From a bacterium (GTDB lineage: Bacteria; Planctomycetota; UBA8108; UBA1146), in the NCBI GenBank assembly GCA_029976805.1, contig JAPOLY010000033.1, forward strand, positions 1 to 32,711: 32,711 nucleotides of DNA. The letters run 5' to 3'. Position numbers and translations under genes: made by a program. Below, one piece after another: positions 7,177 through 15,741 of this stretch. The notes under the pieces are model-generated. The model saw only the letters and a program-made list of their open reading frames with translations, searched no databases and had not been told where the DNA came from. How positions within the stretch are numbered: the first letter of the stretch is position 1; every line of letters begins with the position of its first letter.

Positions 7177-7821
7177 TTGTTTACAGGTCTGGTTGAACGA
7201 ACACACAAAATTGCTGCTCTGGAGCCCTCCACTGAGGGTATCCGGCTTCATCTGGAGAAACAGGCCGTTTCTGCCATCACTGGCGATCTGGCCCCCTGGA
7301 ATGACCTCCTTCGCGGTGAGAGCATCGCCGTCAATGGAGCCTGCCTGACTCTGGTCGAAGAGGGGGAAACCCTGGCCTTCGACGTCATTCACGAAACCCT
7401 TCGAAAAACGAGCCTTGGCCAAAGAAGCCCCGGTGATGGTGTCCATCTTGAGAGAGCGCTGCGGGTGGGGGACAGGCTCGGGGGACATTACGTCACAGGT
7501 CACGTCGATACACTCGGCACTCTGGAGCGGATCGACACCGGCAACGGAGAAGTGATTTGGACCGTTTCAGTGGAAGATTCCTCGATGGTTCGAACAGTTC
7601 CCAAGGGGTCGATCACTCTGGACGGCGTCAGCCTGACTGTCGTCGACAGCGAATTGGACCGGTTCACCATTGCTCTGATCCCGCACACTCTCGAAGTCAC
7701 GGCCTTCTCTGACAGAAAAGAGGGGGACCTTCTGAATCTGGAAATGGATCATTTCGGTCGCTGGGTGCAGGCCCTTCTTGCCGAACAAAAGCCCCTGTCT
7801 CCCGGAGGAGATCATTCATGA
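7177..7821 (+). CDS. ribE: Riboflavin synthase alpha chain
   Basis: The enzyme dismutates two 6,7-dimethyl-8-ribityllumazine molecules to riboflavin, the last step of vitamin B2 synthesis in the cytoplasm. The protein is 214 residues, the normal size, and begins LFTGLVE (TTG read as Met), matching the near-universal MFTGxVE. It consists of two lumazine-binding repeats: the first with VNGACLTLV, the second starting after GGHYVTGHVD and containing LDGVSLTVV and ALIPHTLEVT. The TTG start is fixed by a perfect AAGGAGG four bases upstream. No FMN riboswitch is visible and no other rib genes are adjacent. The stop overlaps the gltX start as ATGA. Confidence 0.96.
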   Translation: MFTGLVERTHKIAALEPSTEGIRLHLEKQAVSAITGDLAPWNDLLRGESIAVNGACLTLVEEGETLAFDVIHETLRKTSLGQRSPGDGVHLERALRVGDRLGGHYVTGHVDTLGTLERIDTGNGEVIWTVSVEDSSMVRTVPKGSITLDGVSLTVVDSELDRFTIALIPHTLEVTAFSDRKEGDLLNLEMDHFGRWVQALLAEQKPLSPGGDHS

Positions 7822-9275
7822 GTTCCCATTCAATCCCCCGGGTCCGCATCGCTCCCAGTCCGACCGGAGACCCCCATGTGGGCACTGCATATGTGGCTCT
7901 CTTCAATCGAACCCACGCCCGTCAGGGTGGAGGACAATTCATTCTCCGCATCGACGACACCGATCGCAGTCGCTATCAAGGCACCAGCGAAGGCCAGATC
8001 TTCACAGCATTGCGCTGGCTCGGGCTTGATTGGGACGAAGGCCCGGACGACGGAGGACCCCATCAACCCTATCGCCAGAGTGAACGCCTCGACCACTATC
8101 GCCAATGCGTCAATAAACTGATCGATTCCGGTGACGCCTACCCGTGCTTTTGCACAGAAGAGCGCATCGCAGATCTTCGAGAACAGCAGAAGGCTGCCAA
8201 GGAAAGACTGGGATATGACGGTGCCTGCCGTGAGATCAAAAAAGAGGAAGCTCAGGCAAGAATCGAGTCCGCTGAAACTCATGTGATCCGATTGAAAGTC
8301 CCGTCAACTGGCGAGACCGTTTTCGAAGACGCCCTGCGTGGAGAGATCCGGGTCGCCAACTCCGAGATAGACGACCAGATCCTCATCAAATCGGACGGCT
8401 TTCCCACTTACCACCTCGCCAATGTTGCCGACGACATTGCCTTTGGTATCACGGATGTGATCCGTGCTGAGGAATGGCTCATCTCCACTCCGAAACATGT
8501 AATCCTCTACAGCGCCCTCGGTGAACCCCTGCCGCGCTTCCTTCACGTTTCGCTGTTGCGCAATGCCGACAAGTCCAAGATCTCCAAGCGCAAGAATCCC
8601 GTCAGCCTTGACTGGTTCCGACAACAGGGTTACCTGCCCGAAGCACTGCTCAACTTCCTCGCCCTCATGGGCTGGTCACCTGATGATGAAAATGAAGTCT
8701 TCGACATGCAGTCCTTTGAGGACAACTTCCGCGTCGAATCCCTTTCTACGGGTGCTCCCATTTTTGACATGACCAAACTCGACTGGCTGAACGGCATGCA
8801 TATCCGCCAACTGCCCCTGACCGAGTTGGCACAACGGCTTGAATCGGAAAACTTCCTGCCTGATGGAGTCGATCAGCCTCAAGCTCTTGAGATCCTGCCC
8901 CTGGTGATTGAGCGATTGACTCTGCTCTCGGAATTCACAGACAAGACGTCGTGGTTCTTCAGCCAACCGGCTCCGCCACCCGCTGAGGATCTGATCCCCA
9001 AGAAGAGTGACAGGGATACCTCGATGGCTGCACTTTCCGCTGCAGCCGAAGCCCTTCAGGCTCTCGACGAATTTTCGCCCGATACGATCGGCCCCTGCCT
9101 GGATTCCGTCCTCGATAAGGGGGCCTGGAAAAAGCCATTCCTGTTCATGCCCCTTCGATTTGCGTTGACGTCACGGAGGGATTCGCCAGACCTCCTTGAA
9201 GTGGTCAGCGTGCTTGGTAAAGACCGCTGTATTGAAAGAATCCAGAGCTCCCTGAAAGTTCTTTCGACCACATGA
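7818..9275 (+). CDS. gltX: Glutamate-tRNA ligase
   Basis: GltX charges tRNA(Glu) with glutamate using ATP. The 485-residue protein is a class I synthetase of normal length. PSPTGDPHVGTA at 13-24 contains the HIGH-equivalent HVGT, RIDDTDR lies at 44-50, and the KMSKS-equivalent KISKR at 254-258. CFC (110-112) and a later Cys at 137 (YDGACR) match part of the zinc-binding insertion of bacterial GluRS. The C-terminal anticodon-binding part (about 330-485) is the expected size but less distinctive. Whether it also charges tRNA(Gln) cannot be judged here, as no gatCAB or glnS is in the window. It overlaps both neighbours by ATGA, so it is translated with ribE and the PHP gene. Confidence 0.97.
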   Translation: MSSHSIPRVRIAPSPTGDPHVGTAYVALFNRTHARQGGGQFILRIDDTDRSRYQGTSEGQIFTALRWLGLDWDEGPDDGGPHQPYRQSERLDHYRQCVNKLIDSGDAYPCFCTEERIADLREQQKAAKERLGYDGACREIKKEEAQARIESAETHVIRLKVPSTGETVFEDALRGEIRVANSEIDDQILIKSDGFPTYHLANVADDIAFGITDVIRAEEWLISTPKHVILYSALGEPLPRFLHVSLLRNADKSKISKRKNPVSLDWFRQQGYLPEALLNFLALMGWSPDDENEVFDMQSFEDNFRVESLSTGAPIFDMTKLDWLNGMHIRQLPLTELAQRLESENFLPDGVDQPQALEILPLVIERLTLLSEFTDKTSWFFSQPAPPPAEDLIPKKSDRDTSMAALSAAAEALQALDEFSPDTIGPCLDSVLDKGAWKKPFLFMPLRFALTSRRDSPDLLEVVSVLGKDRCIERIQSSLKVLSTT

Positions 9276-10141
9276 GCCTGCCCTCCACTGTTACCTCCAG
9301 GGATCGACGCAGGGCAGACTTGCATGTGCACACGATTCACAGCGATGGTCGCCACTCGATGCAGCAGATCCTCGACGATGCCGCCCAGGGGCTCGACCTG
9401 ATTTCCATTTGCGACCATGACACCATGGGGGCCTACCGAGGCAATTGGACACTCCCGGAGAAGCTCAAGTTGCTCCCGGGTATTGAAATGACCTGTCAGG
9501 TAGGAGACCACGACCTTCACATGCTCGCCTATTTCCCGGGCGGGTTGACGGAAGAGATCCACGCTTGGTCCAGAGACCTCGAGGAAGATCGCCGTGAACG
9601 CGTCCTCAATGGAGTCCACAAATTGCGGGAATCGGGCCTGGGATTGCTGTGGAAAGACCTGGAAGCAGAGGTGGGGGACTCAACGCCCTGCAGATCTCAT
9701 GTTGCCCGGGCCCTCGTCAGAAGCGGGCTCTGCTCATCGCCCAATCAGGCCTTTCGCCAGTGGCTTGGCAGAATCCCGTTTCGTCGAACCCGCCTGCGAG
9801 TGAAAGACGCTTTCTCACAGGTCCATGAAATGGGGGGCTTGAACTATTGGGCTCACCCTCAATCGAACCATCTCGATGAATATGGTGACCTGCTGATGAA
9901 ATGCGGGCTCGATGGCATCGAATCACTCTACAAAAACCTTCGCTCGCCACACCGAAGACAGGCACGGGAATTCCAGGAGAAATTCGGTTTGGAAAAGTGT
10001 GGGGGTTCAGACCTTCACCAACAGACAACGAGAATGCCCATCGGCCGTTTTGGAATTCACTTCGATCTCATCGATGAGCGACTGCTCAATCCGGCGGCTC
10101 CTGAAGCGTGGACGATTCGCCGGGAATCCACAGCCTCCTGA
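9272..10141 (+). CDS. PHP-domain metal-dependent phosphoesterase (TrpH/RNase AM type)
   Basis: A 289-residue PHP-superfamily protein with the metal-binding motifs in order: DLHVHTIHSDG (17-27), CDHDT in the fifties, PGIEMT near 70, an AHP around 190, and GGSDLHQ near 250. The layout matches the TrpH/YciV family, of which E. coli RNase AM is a member (5'-3' trimming of short RNAs and hydrolysis of 3',5'-bisphosphonucleotides). The specific substrate cannot be read from the sequence. A tyrosine-phosphatase or polymerase-linked PHP is less likely given the length and the lack of other domains. The ATG at 9272 overlaps the gltX stop. The gene ends only 16 bases from the convergent rho gene. Confidence 0.9.
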   Translation: MSLPSTVTSRDRRRADLHVHTIHSDGRHSMQQILDDAAQGLDLISICDHDTMGAYRGNWTLPEKLKLLPGIEMTCQVGDHDLHMLAYFPGGLTEEIHAWSRDLEEDRRERVLNGVHKLRESGLGLLWKDLEAEVGDSTPCRSHVARALVRSGLCSSPNQAFRQWLGRIPFRRTRLRVKDAFSQVHEMGGLNYWAHPQSNHLDEYGDLLMKCGLDGIESLYKNLRSPHRRQAREFQEKFGLEKCGGSDLHQQTTRMPIGRFGIHFDLIDERLLNPAAPEAWTIRRESTAS

Positions 10142-10157
10142 CCTTACCCGCCCGACA

Positions 10158-11549
10158 TTATCCACCCAATGAGTGCAGGAACTCTTTGTTATCCTGGAAA
10201 GCACCGACTCTCTGACTCAACAGCTCCATACCCTCAATGGGATTGACGCTGGTCAAAACTCGGCGCAACTTCCAGATCTGGTCGATTTCCTCAGGGGAGT
10301 ATAGTTTCTCCTCTTTCCGAGTTCCTGAAAGGGTCACATCAATTGCCGGGAAGACTCGTTGGTCCGCGAGCTTTCTCGACAAAACCAATTCCATGTTACC
10401 GGTACCCTTGAACTCTTCGAAAATCACCTCGTCCATGCGGCTGCCGGTTTCAATCAATGCAGTGGCGATGATGGTCAGACTTCCGCCACCTTCCACGTTT
10501 CTGGCGGCACCGAAGATCGCTTTCGGCTTTTCCAGAGTCTTGGCGTCGACACCCCCGGAAAGGGTTCGACCACTGTGTGCAGTTTCGAGGTTGTAGGCTC
10601 GACCCAAACGGGTCAGGGAATCCATCAAAAGAACGACGTCGCATTTGGCCTCCAGGAGGCGCTGACATCTCTGAAGAACAATTTCAGAGACACGGACATG
10701 GGTCTTTGAGGTTTCGTCACTGGATGAGGCATAGACCTCTGCCTTGACCGATCGCTTCCAATCCGTCACCTCTTCGGGTCGTTCGTCGACCAGCAGAGCC
10801 ACCACCATCGAGTCCGGATGCGTCTCCGTGATGGATTGAGCCATCTTCTGCAGTAGAACGGTTTTTCCCGTTCGGGGGGGAGCCACAATCAGCGCTCTTT
10901 GGCCCTTGCCGATGGGCGAAATCAGATCCGCCAGACGCATGGAGATGTCACCGGTTTCACCGAGCATGAAGCGCTCGGACGGATCGATACTGGTCATCTC
11001 CTTGTAGGCCGTGCGCTTGCGTACCAACTCCGGTGGATCACCGTCCACAGATTCAATTTTTCCGAGACTGGGACCGCGACCGCGGCCTGCGGAACCACCG
11101 ACCACGCCAACCATGTAATGACCGGTTCTCAGACCAAATTTCTGTACCAGATTCTTGCCGACATGGATGTCTTCCGGCTGAACTCTGAAGGACTTTTCGA
11201 CCGACCTCAGGAAACCGAATCCCTGGTTGCCCACTTCCAGAATACCTCGAACACGGGTTCCTTCCGGAATGTGAACCGCAGGTGTTCTCGAGGAGTTGAA
11301 GTTTGAGTTGCCTTCATTGGACACTTCACGGCGATTGCGTCCATGAGACCTTCGCTGTGGTCCTCCTCCGCGACGTCCACCCTGTGACCTGCCGCCACCT
11401 TGTGACCGTCCGCCACCCTGGGAACGACCCCCTTCGGATCCGGAGGTACGACCACGGCCACGGGTTGGTCGACGACGCCTTCCGCCGCCTCCACTTCCGC
11501 CGCTGCCGGATCGCGAGCTTGAATTTCTGGAAGAGTTCTCCTGATTCAC
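10158..11549 (-). CDS. rho: Transcription termination factor Rho with Gly/Arg-rich disordered N-terminus
   Basis: Rho is a hexameric RNA helicase that ends transcription. The 463 residues show the cold-shock RNA-binding fold at about 92-155 (RGILEVGNQGFGFLRS, then HVGKNLVQKFGLRTG). The RecA-like motor carries Walker A APPRTGKT (223-230), Walker B VVLLMDS (305-311), and the conserved block GSLTIIATALIETGSRMDEV through FEEFKGTGNMEL. Residues 1-90 are unusual. The helical Rho N-terminal domain is absent, replaced by Ser/Gly/Arg/Asn low complexity including RRRR (24-27), RGRGR and three GRSQGG units (41-58). The GTG start at 11549 is supported by AAGGAG five bases upstream. An imperfect double hairpin lies in the leader. 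Confidence 0.96.
   Translation of the reverse strand: MNQENSSRNSSSRSGSGGSGGGGRRRRPTRGRGRTSGSEGGRSQGGGRSQGGGRSQGGRRGGGPQRRSHGRNRREVSNEGNSNFNSSRTPAVHIPEGTRVRGILEVGNQGFGFLRSVEKSFRVQPEDIHVGKNLVQKFGLRTGHYMVGVVGGSAGRGRGPSLGKIESVDGDPPELVRKRTAYKEMTSIDPSERFMLGETGDISMRLADLISPIGKGQRALIVAPPRTGKTVLLQKMAQSITETHPDSMVVALLVDERPEEVTDWKRSVKAEVYASSSDETSKTHVRVSEIVLQRCQRLLEAKCDVVLLMDSLTRLGRAYNLETAHSGRTLSGGVDAKTLEKPKAIFGAARNVEGGGSLTIIATALIETGSRMDEVIFEEFKGTGNMELVLSRKLADQRVFPAIDVTLSGTRKEEKLYSPEEIDQIWKLRRVLTSVNPIEGMELLSQRVGAFQDNKEFLHSLGG
11361..11430. repeat. Short repeats encoding the Arg/Gly-rich Rho tail
   Basis: Within rho, 18-bp near-repeats encode Gly-Arg-Ser-Gln-Gly-Gly three times in succession, flanked by further GGR and RGG triplets. 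On the plus strand the repeats appear as CCACCNTGNGANCG blocks. Copies differ by several bases, mostly synonymous. Boundaries are approximate. Confidence 0.7.
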
Positions 11550-12029
11550 AGGTTCTCCTTGTATCTCAAAGCCTGGTCAAGAAGCGGTTCCGATCAACGA
11601 AAGGCCCTTGCCGGGAGATTCTGGCCTTTGATTCAAAGCCTGCAAAAAAGCAGGAACATCGCAGAAGGCCACAAAATTGATTCTGAAATGAACACCCCTG
11701 ATCGCCCGACACGTCTTACGTGATCCTGGTAATCACCACCGGAATCAATACAGGGCCCGCACGTTCTGCCCAACAGCACGCCGATGCGGGTTGAGCCAAA
11801 ATAGATCCTGATCTTGAGTTTCCGGGGGGATCGTGCCCTGTATCCACGTGTCGATATGACTTGAACGAAATTTCGGCCTCAGCCGAACTGCAAACCGCGA
11901 TAGCAGGGGGGAGATCTCGGTTGATCGTGGTTGATGTCCCGATCAACTTGTCCCCATCATATCTGCCAATGAGTCGTCATCCAGTCCCATTTCCCCAAAC
12001 TGGCCAACCGTGGCCTGTATTCCGGTAAA
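11550..12029. other. Divergent intergenic region between rho and aroDE
   Basis: About 480 bases without a supported gene. On the rho side, two adjacent imperfect hairpins lie about 75-105 bases upstream of the start: CTTTGA/TCAAAG within 11623-11640, and CCTGC-A6-GCAGG at 11639-11654. A structured rho leader would fit autogenous control as known for E. coli rho, but this is inference. On the aroDE side, GTTGATCG (11920-11927) and CGATCAAC (11940-11947) form an eight-pair stem with a 12-base loop, about 90 bases before the aroDE start. A 76-codon minus-strand frame at 11716-11946 has no gene-like features. Confidence 0.5.
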
Positions 12030-12035
12030 AAGGAG
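12030..12035 (+). promoter_or_regulatory. Shine-Dalgarno fixing the aroDE start
   Basis: AAGGAG lies four bases before the ATG at 12040. This excludes the upstream in-frame GTG at 12010, which would add ten residues without a ribosome site. Confidence 0.8.
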
Positions 12036-12039
12036 CTCC

Positions 12040-13521
12040 ATGAGCACAGTCCCCAAAGGCTGGTTCGTCGTCCGGGATTCGCTTCCTGCGACGGCCGAGA
12101 CACCTGCAGAGGCTGCCGAATCGCCCGGAGGCCATGAACTCCGTCTCGACTTGTGGAAAGGGGACCTTCCGGAGCGCCTGCCCGACGATCTGGGTCCGGT
12201 CATCGTCACCGATCGCGGTGGGGCCACCTCCCCGGAATCCGGAGTACGAACCACCCTCAGGAACCGACTCTGCCAACGTCCTGCGGCATGGCTGGACGTC
12301 GATCCCCTGAAAGACGCACCGGCAGCAGAGGGCATCCCGTGGATTCTCTCCAGACACCTTGAAGAGGACTCTGCTGAAGCGGTCAACACTGTGATTCGGG
12401 AAGCCCGCGAACGTGGAGCCAGTGCGGCCAAAGTCGTTCTGCCAGAAACGACTCCGATCAAGAGAAGGCTGGAAGTTCTCCTCGAAGCCGCCAAAAGTGA
12501 TTTCCCCTGTGTCGCCTTTGCCATGAGCCGTTTCAATCATGCAGATCGATTATGGGCCATGGAGTCGGGACAACCCTGGGGCTACCTCAACAGCGACTCT
12601 CCAGAGAGCACGATTCCGGGACTCCCGAATAGAAGCGAGCTTGCACAGAGGTATCGTTGGCAAAGCGCCGGATCGGAACCGGATCGATACCTGATCTTTG
12701 GCCAAGACGTTCGTCACAGTCTTTCACCCGATTGGCACAATCGACTCTTTGCAGAGAAGGGAGTCGCGGCAAGGTTTTATCCCTGGTCGACAGATCACCC
12801 AGAAAAAGACCTGCAGGCATGGACTGAATCCGGATTCAGTCCGATTCAGGGTTTGGCCATCACAGCACCACACAAGCATTGGGCTCGACAGGCCGGTGCT
12901 GGACTTCAAGGGGAATGCGAACGTCATTCCGCATGGAACACCCTGGTCCACAAAGGCGGGAGTTATCGGGGGACTTCGACGGATGGGCCCGGCGCACTGG
13001 CATTGCTTGAAGAAAGCCTCGGCGGCCAAGACGCACTTTCAGGGAAGCGGGTGGCCATACTGGGGCGTGGTGGAGCCGCCCAATCTGTCGCAACCTCTCT
13101 TGCGGACCGGGAAATGGAAGTGGTACTCCATTGTCGTCCGGGAAAGCGGCATGAGAGGGAACTTGCGGGCGATCGATTCACCGTCAGCGACCAACCAGCG
13201 GAGATCGCAGCGGCAGACCTGTTGATCAATGCCACCGGATCCGATCCCGAAGAATCTCAGGAATGGCCATGGGCTCTGGACCTGTTCCAGGGAGAAGCGG
13301 CGCTGGAGATGGATTACTCCCGCGGAGAGACCGCATTCGAGAAAACCCTGAAAGAACATCAGGGAATGGAAGCCTGGAGTGGCTTCGACTTCTTTGCTTC
13401 CCAAGCCTGCCTTCAGGCTCGTCATTTCTATGGAATCGAAGTCAGCCTTCATACTGCGATCGAAATGGTCCGCGAGATTCGGCGCGAAAGAGCCCGAAAC
13501 AACTATCCGGTCATCTCCTGA
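12040..13521 (+). CDS. aroDE: Bifunctional 3-dehydroquinate dehydratase (type I) / shikimate dehydrogenase
   Basis: Steps three and four of the shikimate pathway in one 493-residue polypeptide. The N-terminal half (about 30-205) is a compact type I dehydratase with ELRLD (33-37), SRH with the catalytic His106, and AAKVV with Lys131, the Schiff-base lysine. The C-terminal half (about 215-493) is shikimate dehydrogenase. It has HSLSP (226-230), the catalytic lysine in TAPHK (Lys279), NTLV (300-303), STDG with Asp315, a GRGGAAQS nucleotide loop (342-349) and INATG (396-400). GTSTDG replaces the common GxNTDG, but the Asp is kept. Fusions of this order are known from plants, Chlamydiae and some other bacteria. 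The N-terminal domain is about 20-40 residues shorter than free AroD. Confidence 0.93.
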   Translation: MSTVPKGWFVVRDSLPATAETPAEAAESPGGHELRLDLWKGDLPERLPDDLGPVIVTDRGGATSPESGVRTTLRNRLCQRPAAWLDVDPLKDAPAAEGIPWILSRHLEEDSAEAVNTVIREARERGASAAKVVLPETTPIKRRLEVLLEAAKSDFPCVAFAMSRFNHADRLWAMESGQPWGYLNSDSPESTIPGLPNRSELAQRYRWQSAGSEPDRYLIFGQDVRHSLSPDWHNRLFAEKGVAARFYPWSTDHPEKDLQAWTESGFSPIQGLAITAPHKHWARQAGAGLQGECERHSAWNTLVHKGGSYRGTSTDGPGALALLEESLGGQDALSGKRVAILGRGGAAQSVATSLADREMEVVLHCRPGKRHERELAGDRFTVSDQPAEIAAADLLINATGSDPEESQEWPWALDLFQGEAALEMDYSRGETAFEKTLKEHQGMEAWSGFDFFASQACLQARHFYGIEVSLHTAIEMVREIRRERARNNYPVIS

Positions 13522-13557
13522 ACGCATCACCTGAGCACTCTGGATCCTCAACCGGAA

Positions 13558-13579
13558 GCGGGGCAGAACGGAACCCCGC
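13558..13579. terminator. GC-rich stem-loop between convergent aroDE and oppF
   Basis: GCGGGG (13558-13563) pairs with CCCCGC (13574-13579) around a ten-base loop, 37 bases after the aroDE stop, in the 133-base gap between two convergent genes. No T-run follows on either strand, so if it terminates it does so weakly or with Rho. It may instead protect the 3' end. Confidence 0.3.
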
Positions 13580-13654
13580 CGTATCAACACGTTCCGATAA
13601 TAGATCTTATGAGAGAACTGTAAGAAGGGGGCCCGGGAGGGGTTTACCTATGAA

Positions 13655-14707
13655 TCAGCCTTTGGGCTGTCGCTCCTGGATCAGTTCGTCAAACCGATCC
13701 GCACAGGGACAGGCCGCCGAATGGTGATCACTGACCCGCTCCATCGTCGGGACTTCTTCGGCACAGCAGTCCTGCGCAATGGGACAGCGTGTCCGAAATC
13801 CGCAGCCGCTGGGCTTGGCCATGGGACTGGGCACATCGCCTTCCAGAACCCACCTTTTTTCGCGTTTCAGGTCGGGATCCGGTCTTGGGACCGCACTCAA
13901 CAGTGCCCGCGTGTAAGGATGCGTCGGCCGGGCAAAAATATCTTCGGTTCTGCCGACCTCAGCCAGGTTGCCCAGATACATGACAGCCACCCGGTCTGAA
14001 ACGTGCTGAACGACTGAAATATCATGGGCAATAAAGACGATGGTCAGATCGAGCTCCCGCTGCAATTCACGCATCAGATTGATGACCTGAGCCTGAATCG
14101 AAACATCGAGTGCACTGACCGGCTCGTCGGCGATGATCACCCGGGGATTCGTCGCCAGAGAGCGGGCAATTCCGATCCTTTGACGCTGTCCACCGGAGAA
14201 CTCATGCGGATAGCGCTCCGCCTGTTCACGACGAAGGCCGACCTTTTCGAGCAATTCTTCCACTCGAAGCCGCCTTTGTTCCGCATCGAGCTGCTTTTGG
14301 TGCACTCGCAACGGCTCTTCGACAATTTCCTGAACTGAAAGGCGGGGATTCAGAGAAGAAAAAGGGTCCTGATAGACCATTTGGATTTCACTTCGATAGG
14401 GCCGATAAGCCCTGCGACCCATTCCGCTCAGTTCGACATTTCCACGCTCACTGGCGAAGTGGATCTTGCCGGATGTCACCGGAACCAGACCCATGATTGC
14501 TTTTCCAAGGGTGCTCTTTCCACAACCGGATTCGCCGACGACACCGAGTGTTTCACCGGCATGAACTTTCAGGGAGATCCCATCGACCGCTTTGACATCA
14601 CCGACGTGACGCGAAAGGATTCCTCCGTGTACCGGGAACCAGACGCGCAGGTCTTCCAACTCCAGAATCGTTTCTTCTTTTTGGGTGGGCTTTGAATCGT
14701 TACTCAT
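13655..14707 (-). CDS. oppF: Peptide ABC transporter ATPase, OppF/DppF type
   Basis: One of the two ATPase subunits that drive the Yej-like peptide importer on the cytoplasmic face. The 350 residues show Walker A GESGCGKS (58-65), Q-loop YQDP near 112, signature FSGGQRQR (170-177), Walker B VIIADEP (190-196) and the switch His228 in IAHD. The C-terminal oligopeptide-transporter extension HPYTRALLSAVPRP ends with a four-Cys segment, GCGFRTRCPIAQDCC. The related OppD subunit of Mycobacterium tuberculosis carries an iron-sulfur cluster in this region. The ATG at 14707 overlaps the oppD stop as ATGA; longer frames upstream lie inside oppD and are not used. It is the last gene of its operon. Confidence 0.95.
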   Translation of the reverse strand: MSNDSKPTQKEETILELEDLRVWFPVHGGILSRHVGDVKAVDGISLKVHAGETLGVVGESGCGKSTLGKAIMGLVPVTSGKIHFASERGNVELSGMGRRAYRPYRSEIQMVYQDPFSSLNPRLSVQEIVEEPLRVHQKQLDAEQRRLRVEELLEKVGLRREQAERYPHEFSGGQRQRIGIARSLATNPRVIIADEPVSALDVSIQAQVINLMRELQRELDLTIVFIAHDISVVQHVSDRVAVMYLGNLAEVGRTEDIFARPTHPYTRALLSAVPRPDPDLKREKRWVLEGDVPSPMAKPSGCGFRTRCPIAQDCCAEEVPTMERVSDHHSAACPCADRFDELIQERQPKG

Positions 14708-15741
14708 GCCGAGCCCCCCTTCACAGTTTCCGCCACATGACAGCGTACCCAATGGCCATCCCCCATATCCCTTAATTCGGGAACCTCTTGTCGGCACCGA
14801 TCTTCCACAAAGGGACAGCGGGTCGAGAATCGGCAACCGGGAGGCCAATCAAAGATACTCGGTACGATTCCTGGAATCGTTTCCAGTTCATCCTGTTGCT
14901 CATTCAACTCGGGTCGGGGAAGGCTTCGAAGCAGTCCCTGAGTGTAGGGATGCAGAGGATTACGGAACAACTCCCGCACCGGAGCCACTTCCTGAATTTT
15001 ACCGCCGTACATGACGACGACTCGATCACAGGTCTCTGCCACCACTGCCAAGTCATGGGTAATCAAAAGAATCGACGCACCGTCCTGCTGTGATTTCATC
15101 TCCAGCATCAGATCGAGGATCTGTGCCTGGATCGTCACATCCAGAGCCGTCGTCGGTTCATCCGCAATCAACAATGCCGGCTGCAGGGAAAGAGCCATGG
15201 CGATCATCACCCTTTGACGCATTCCACCGGAAAACTGATGCGGATAGTTATCGAGTCGTGCACGGGCATCGGGAATCCCGACTTTTTCCAGCATCTCGAC
15301 GGCACGGTTATTCGCTTCTTCTTTACTGGCTCCGATGTGGTGCTGGATCGCCTCGCGCATTTGGAAACCGATGGTAAAGACCGGATTCAAAGCCGTCATC
15401 GGCTCCTGAAAGATCATGGCGATTTCATTACCGCGGATCTTGCGCATCTCATCGTAGTCCATCGCCAGAAGGTCACGTCCACGGAAGATCGCCGACCCCT
15501 TGCGGATTTTTCCGGGAGGATCGGGAATCAATTTGAGAAGGCTCAGAGCAGTCACCGATTTTCCGCAACCGGATTCTCCGACCAGTCCCAAAACTTCTCC
15601 GGGCATGATGTCGAAACTGACACCATCCACCGCCTGAGCAGTTTTGCCTTCTACTGTAAAGTCGGTGTGCAGGTCTTGGACACTGACCAGCGGTTCCTGT
15701 TGAGAGTCGGTCTTCTTGTTCTTATCCGCCATCGCCATCAC
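14704..15741 (-). CDS. oppD: Peptide ABC transporter ATPase, OppD/DppD type
   Basis: Partner ATPase of OppF. The 345 residues contain Walker A GESGCGKS (55-62), the Q-loop [10 protein letters not shown] around 111-120, signature FSGGMRQR (170-177), Walker B LLIADEP (190-196) and the switch His229 in ITHD. The C-terminal extension has [14 protein letters not shown] and a Cys-bearing motif [11 protein letters not shown]. The ATG at 15741 overlaps the permease stop as ATGA; a second in-frame ATG lies three codons in. In canonical Yej systems these two ATPases are fused as YejF; here they are separate. They are the only ATPases in the window and may serve several of the permease pairs nearby. Confidence 0.95.
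   Translation of the reverse strand: MMAMADKNKKTDSQQEPLVSVQDLHTDFTVEGKTAQAVDGVSFDIMPGEVLGLVGESGCGKSVTALSLLKLIPDPPGKIRKGSAIFRGRDLLAMDYDEMRKIRGNEIAMIFQEPMTALNPVFTIGFQMREAIQHHIGASKEEANNRAVEMLEKVGIPDARARLDNYPHQFSGGMRQRVMIAMALSLQPALLIADEPTTALDVTIQAQILDLMLEMKSQQDGASILLITHDLAVVAETCDRVVVMYGGKIQEVAPVRELFRNPLHPYTQGLLRSLPRPELNEQQDELETIPGIVPSIFDWPPGCRFSTRCPFVEDRCRQEVPELRDMGDGHWVRCHVAETVKGGSA

Noticed and set aside
11716-11946. 76-codon minus-strand frame in the rho-aroDE gap
   Set aside because: No ribosome site, no family pattern, and a composition unlike neighbouring proteins.
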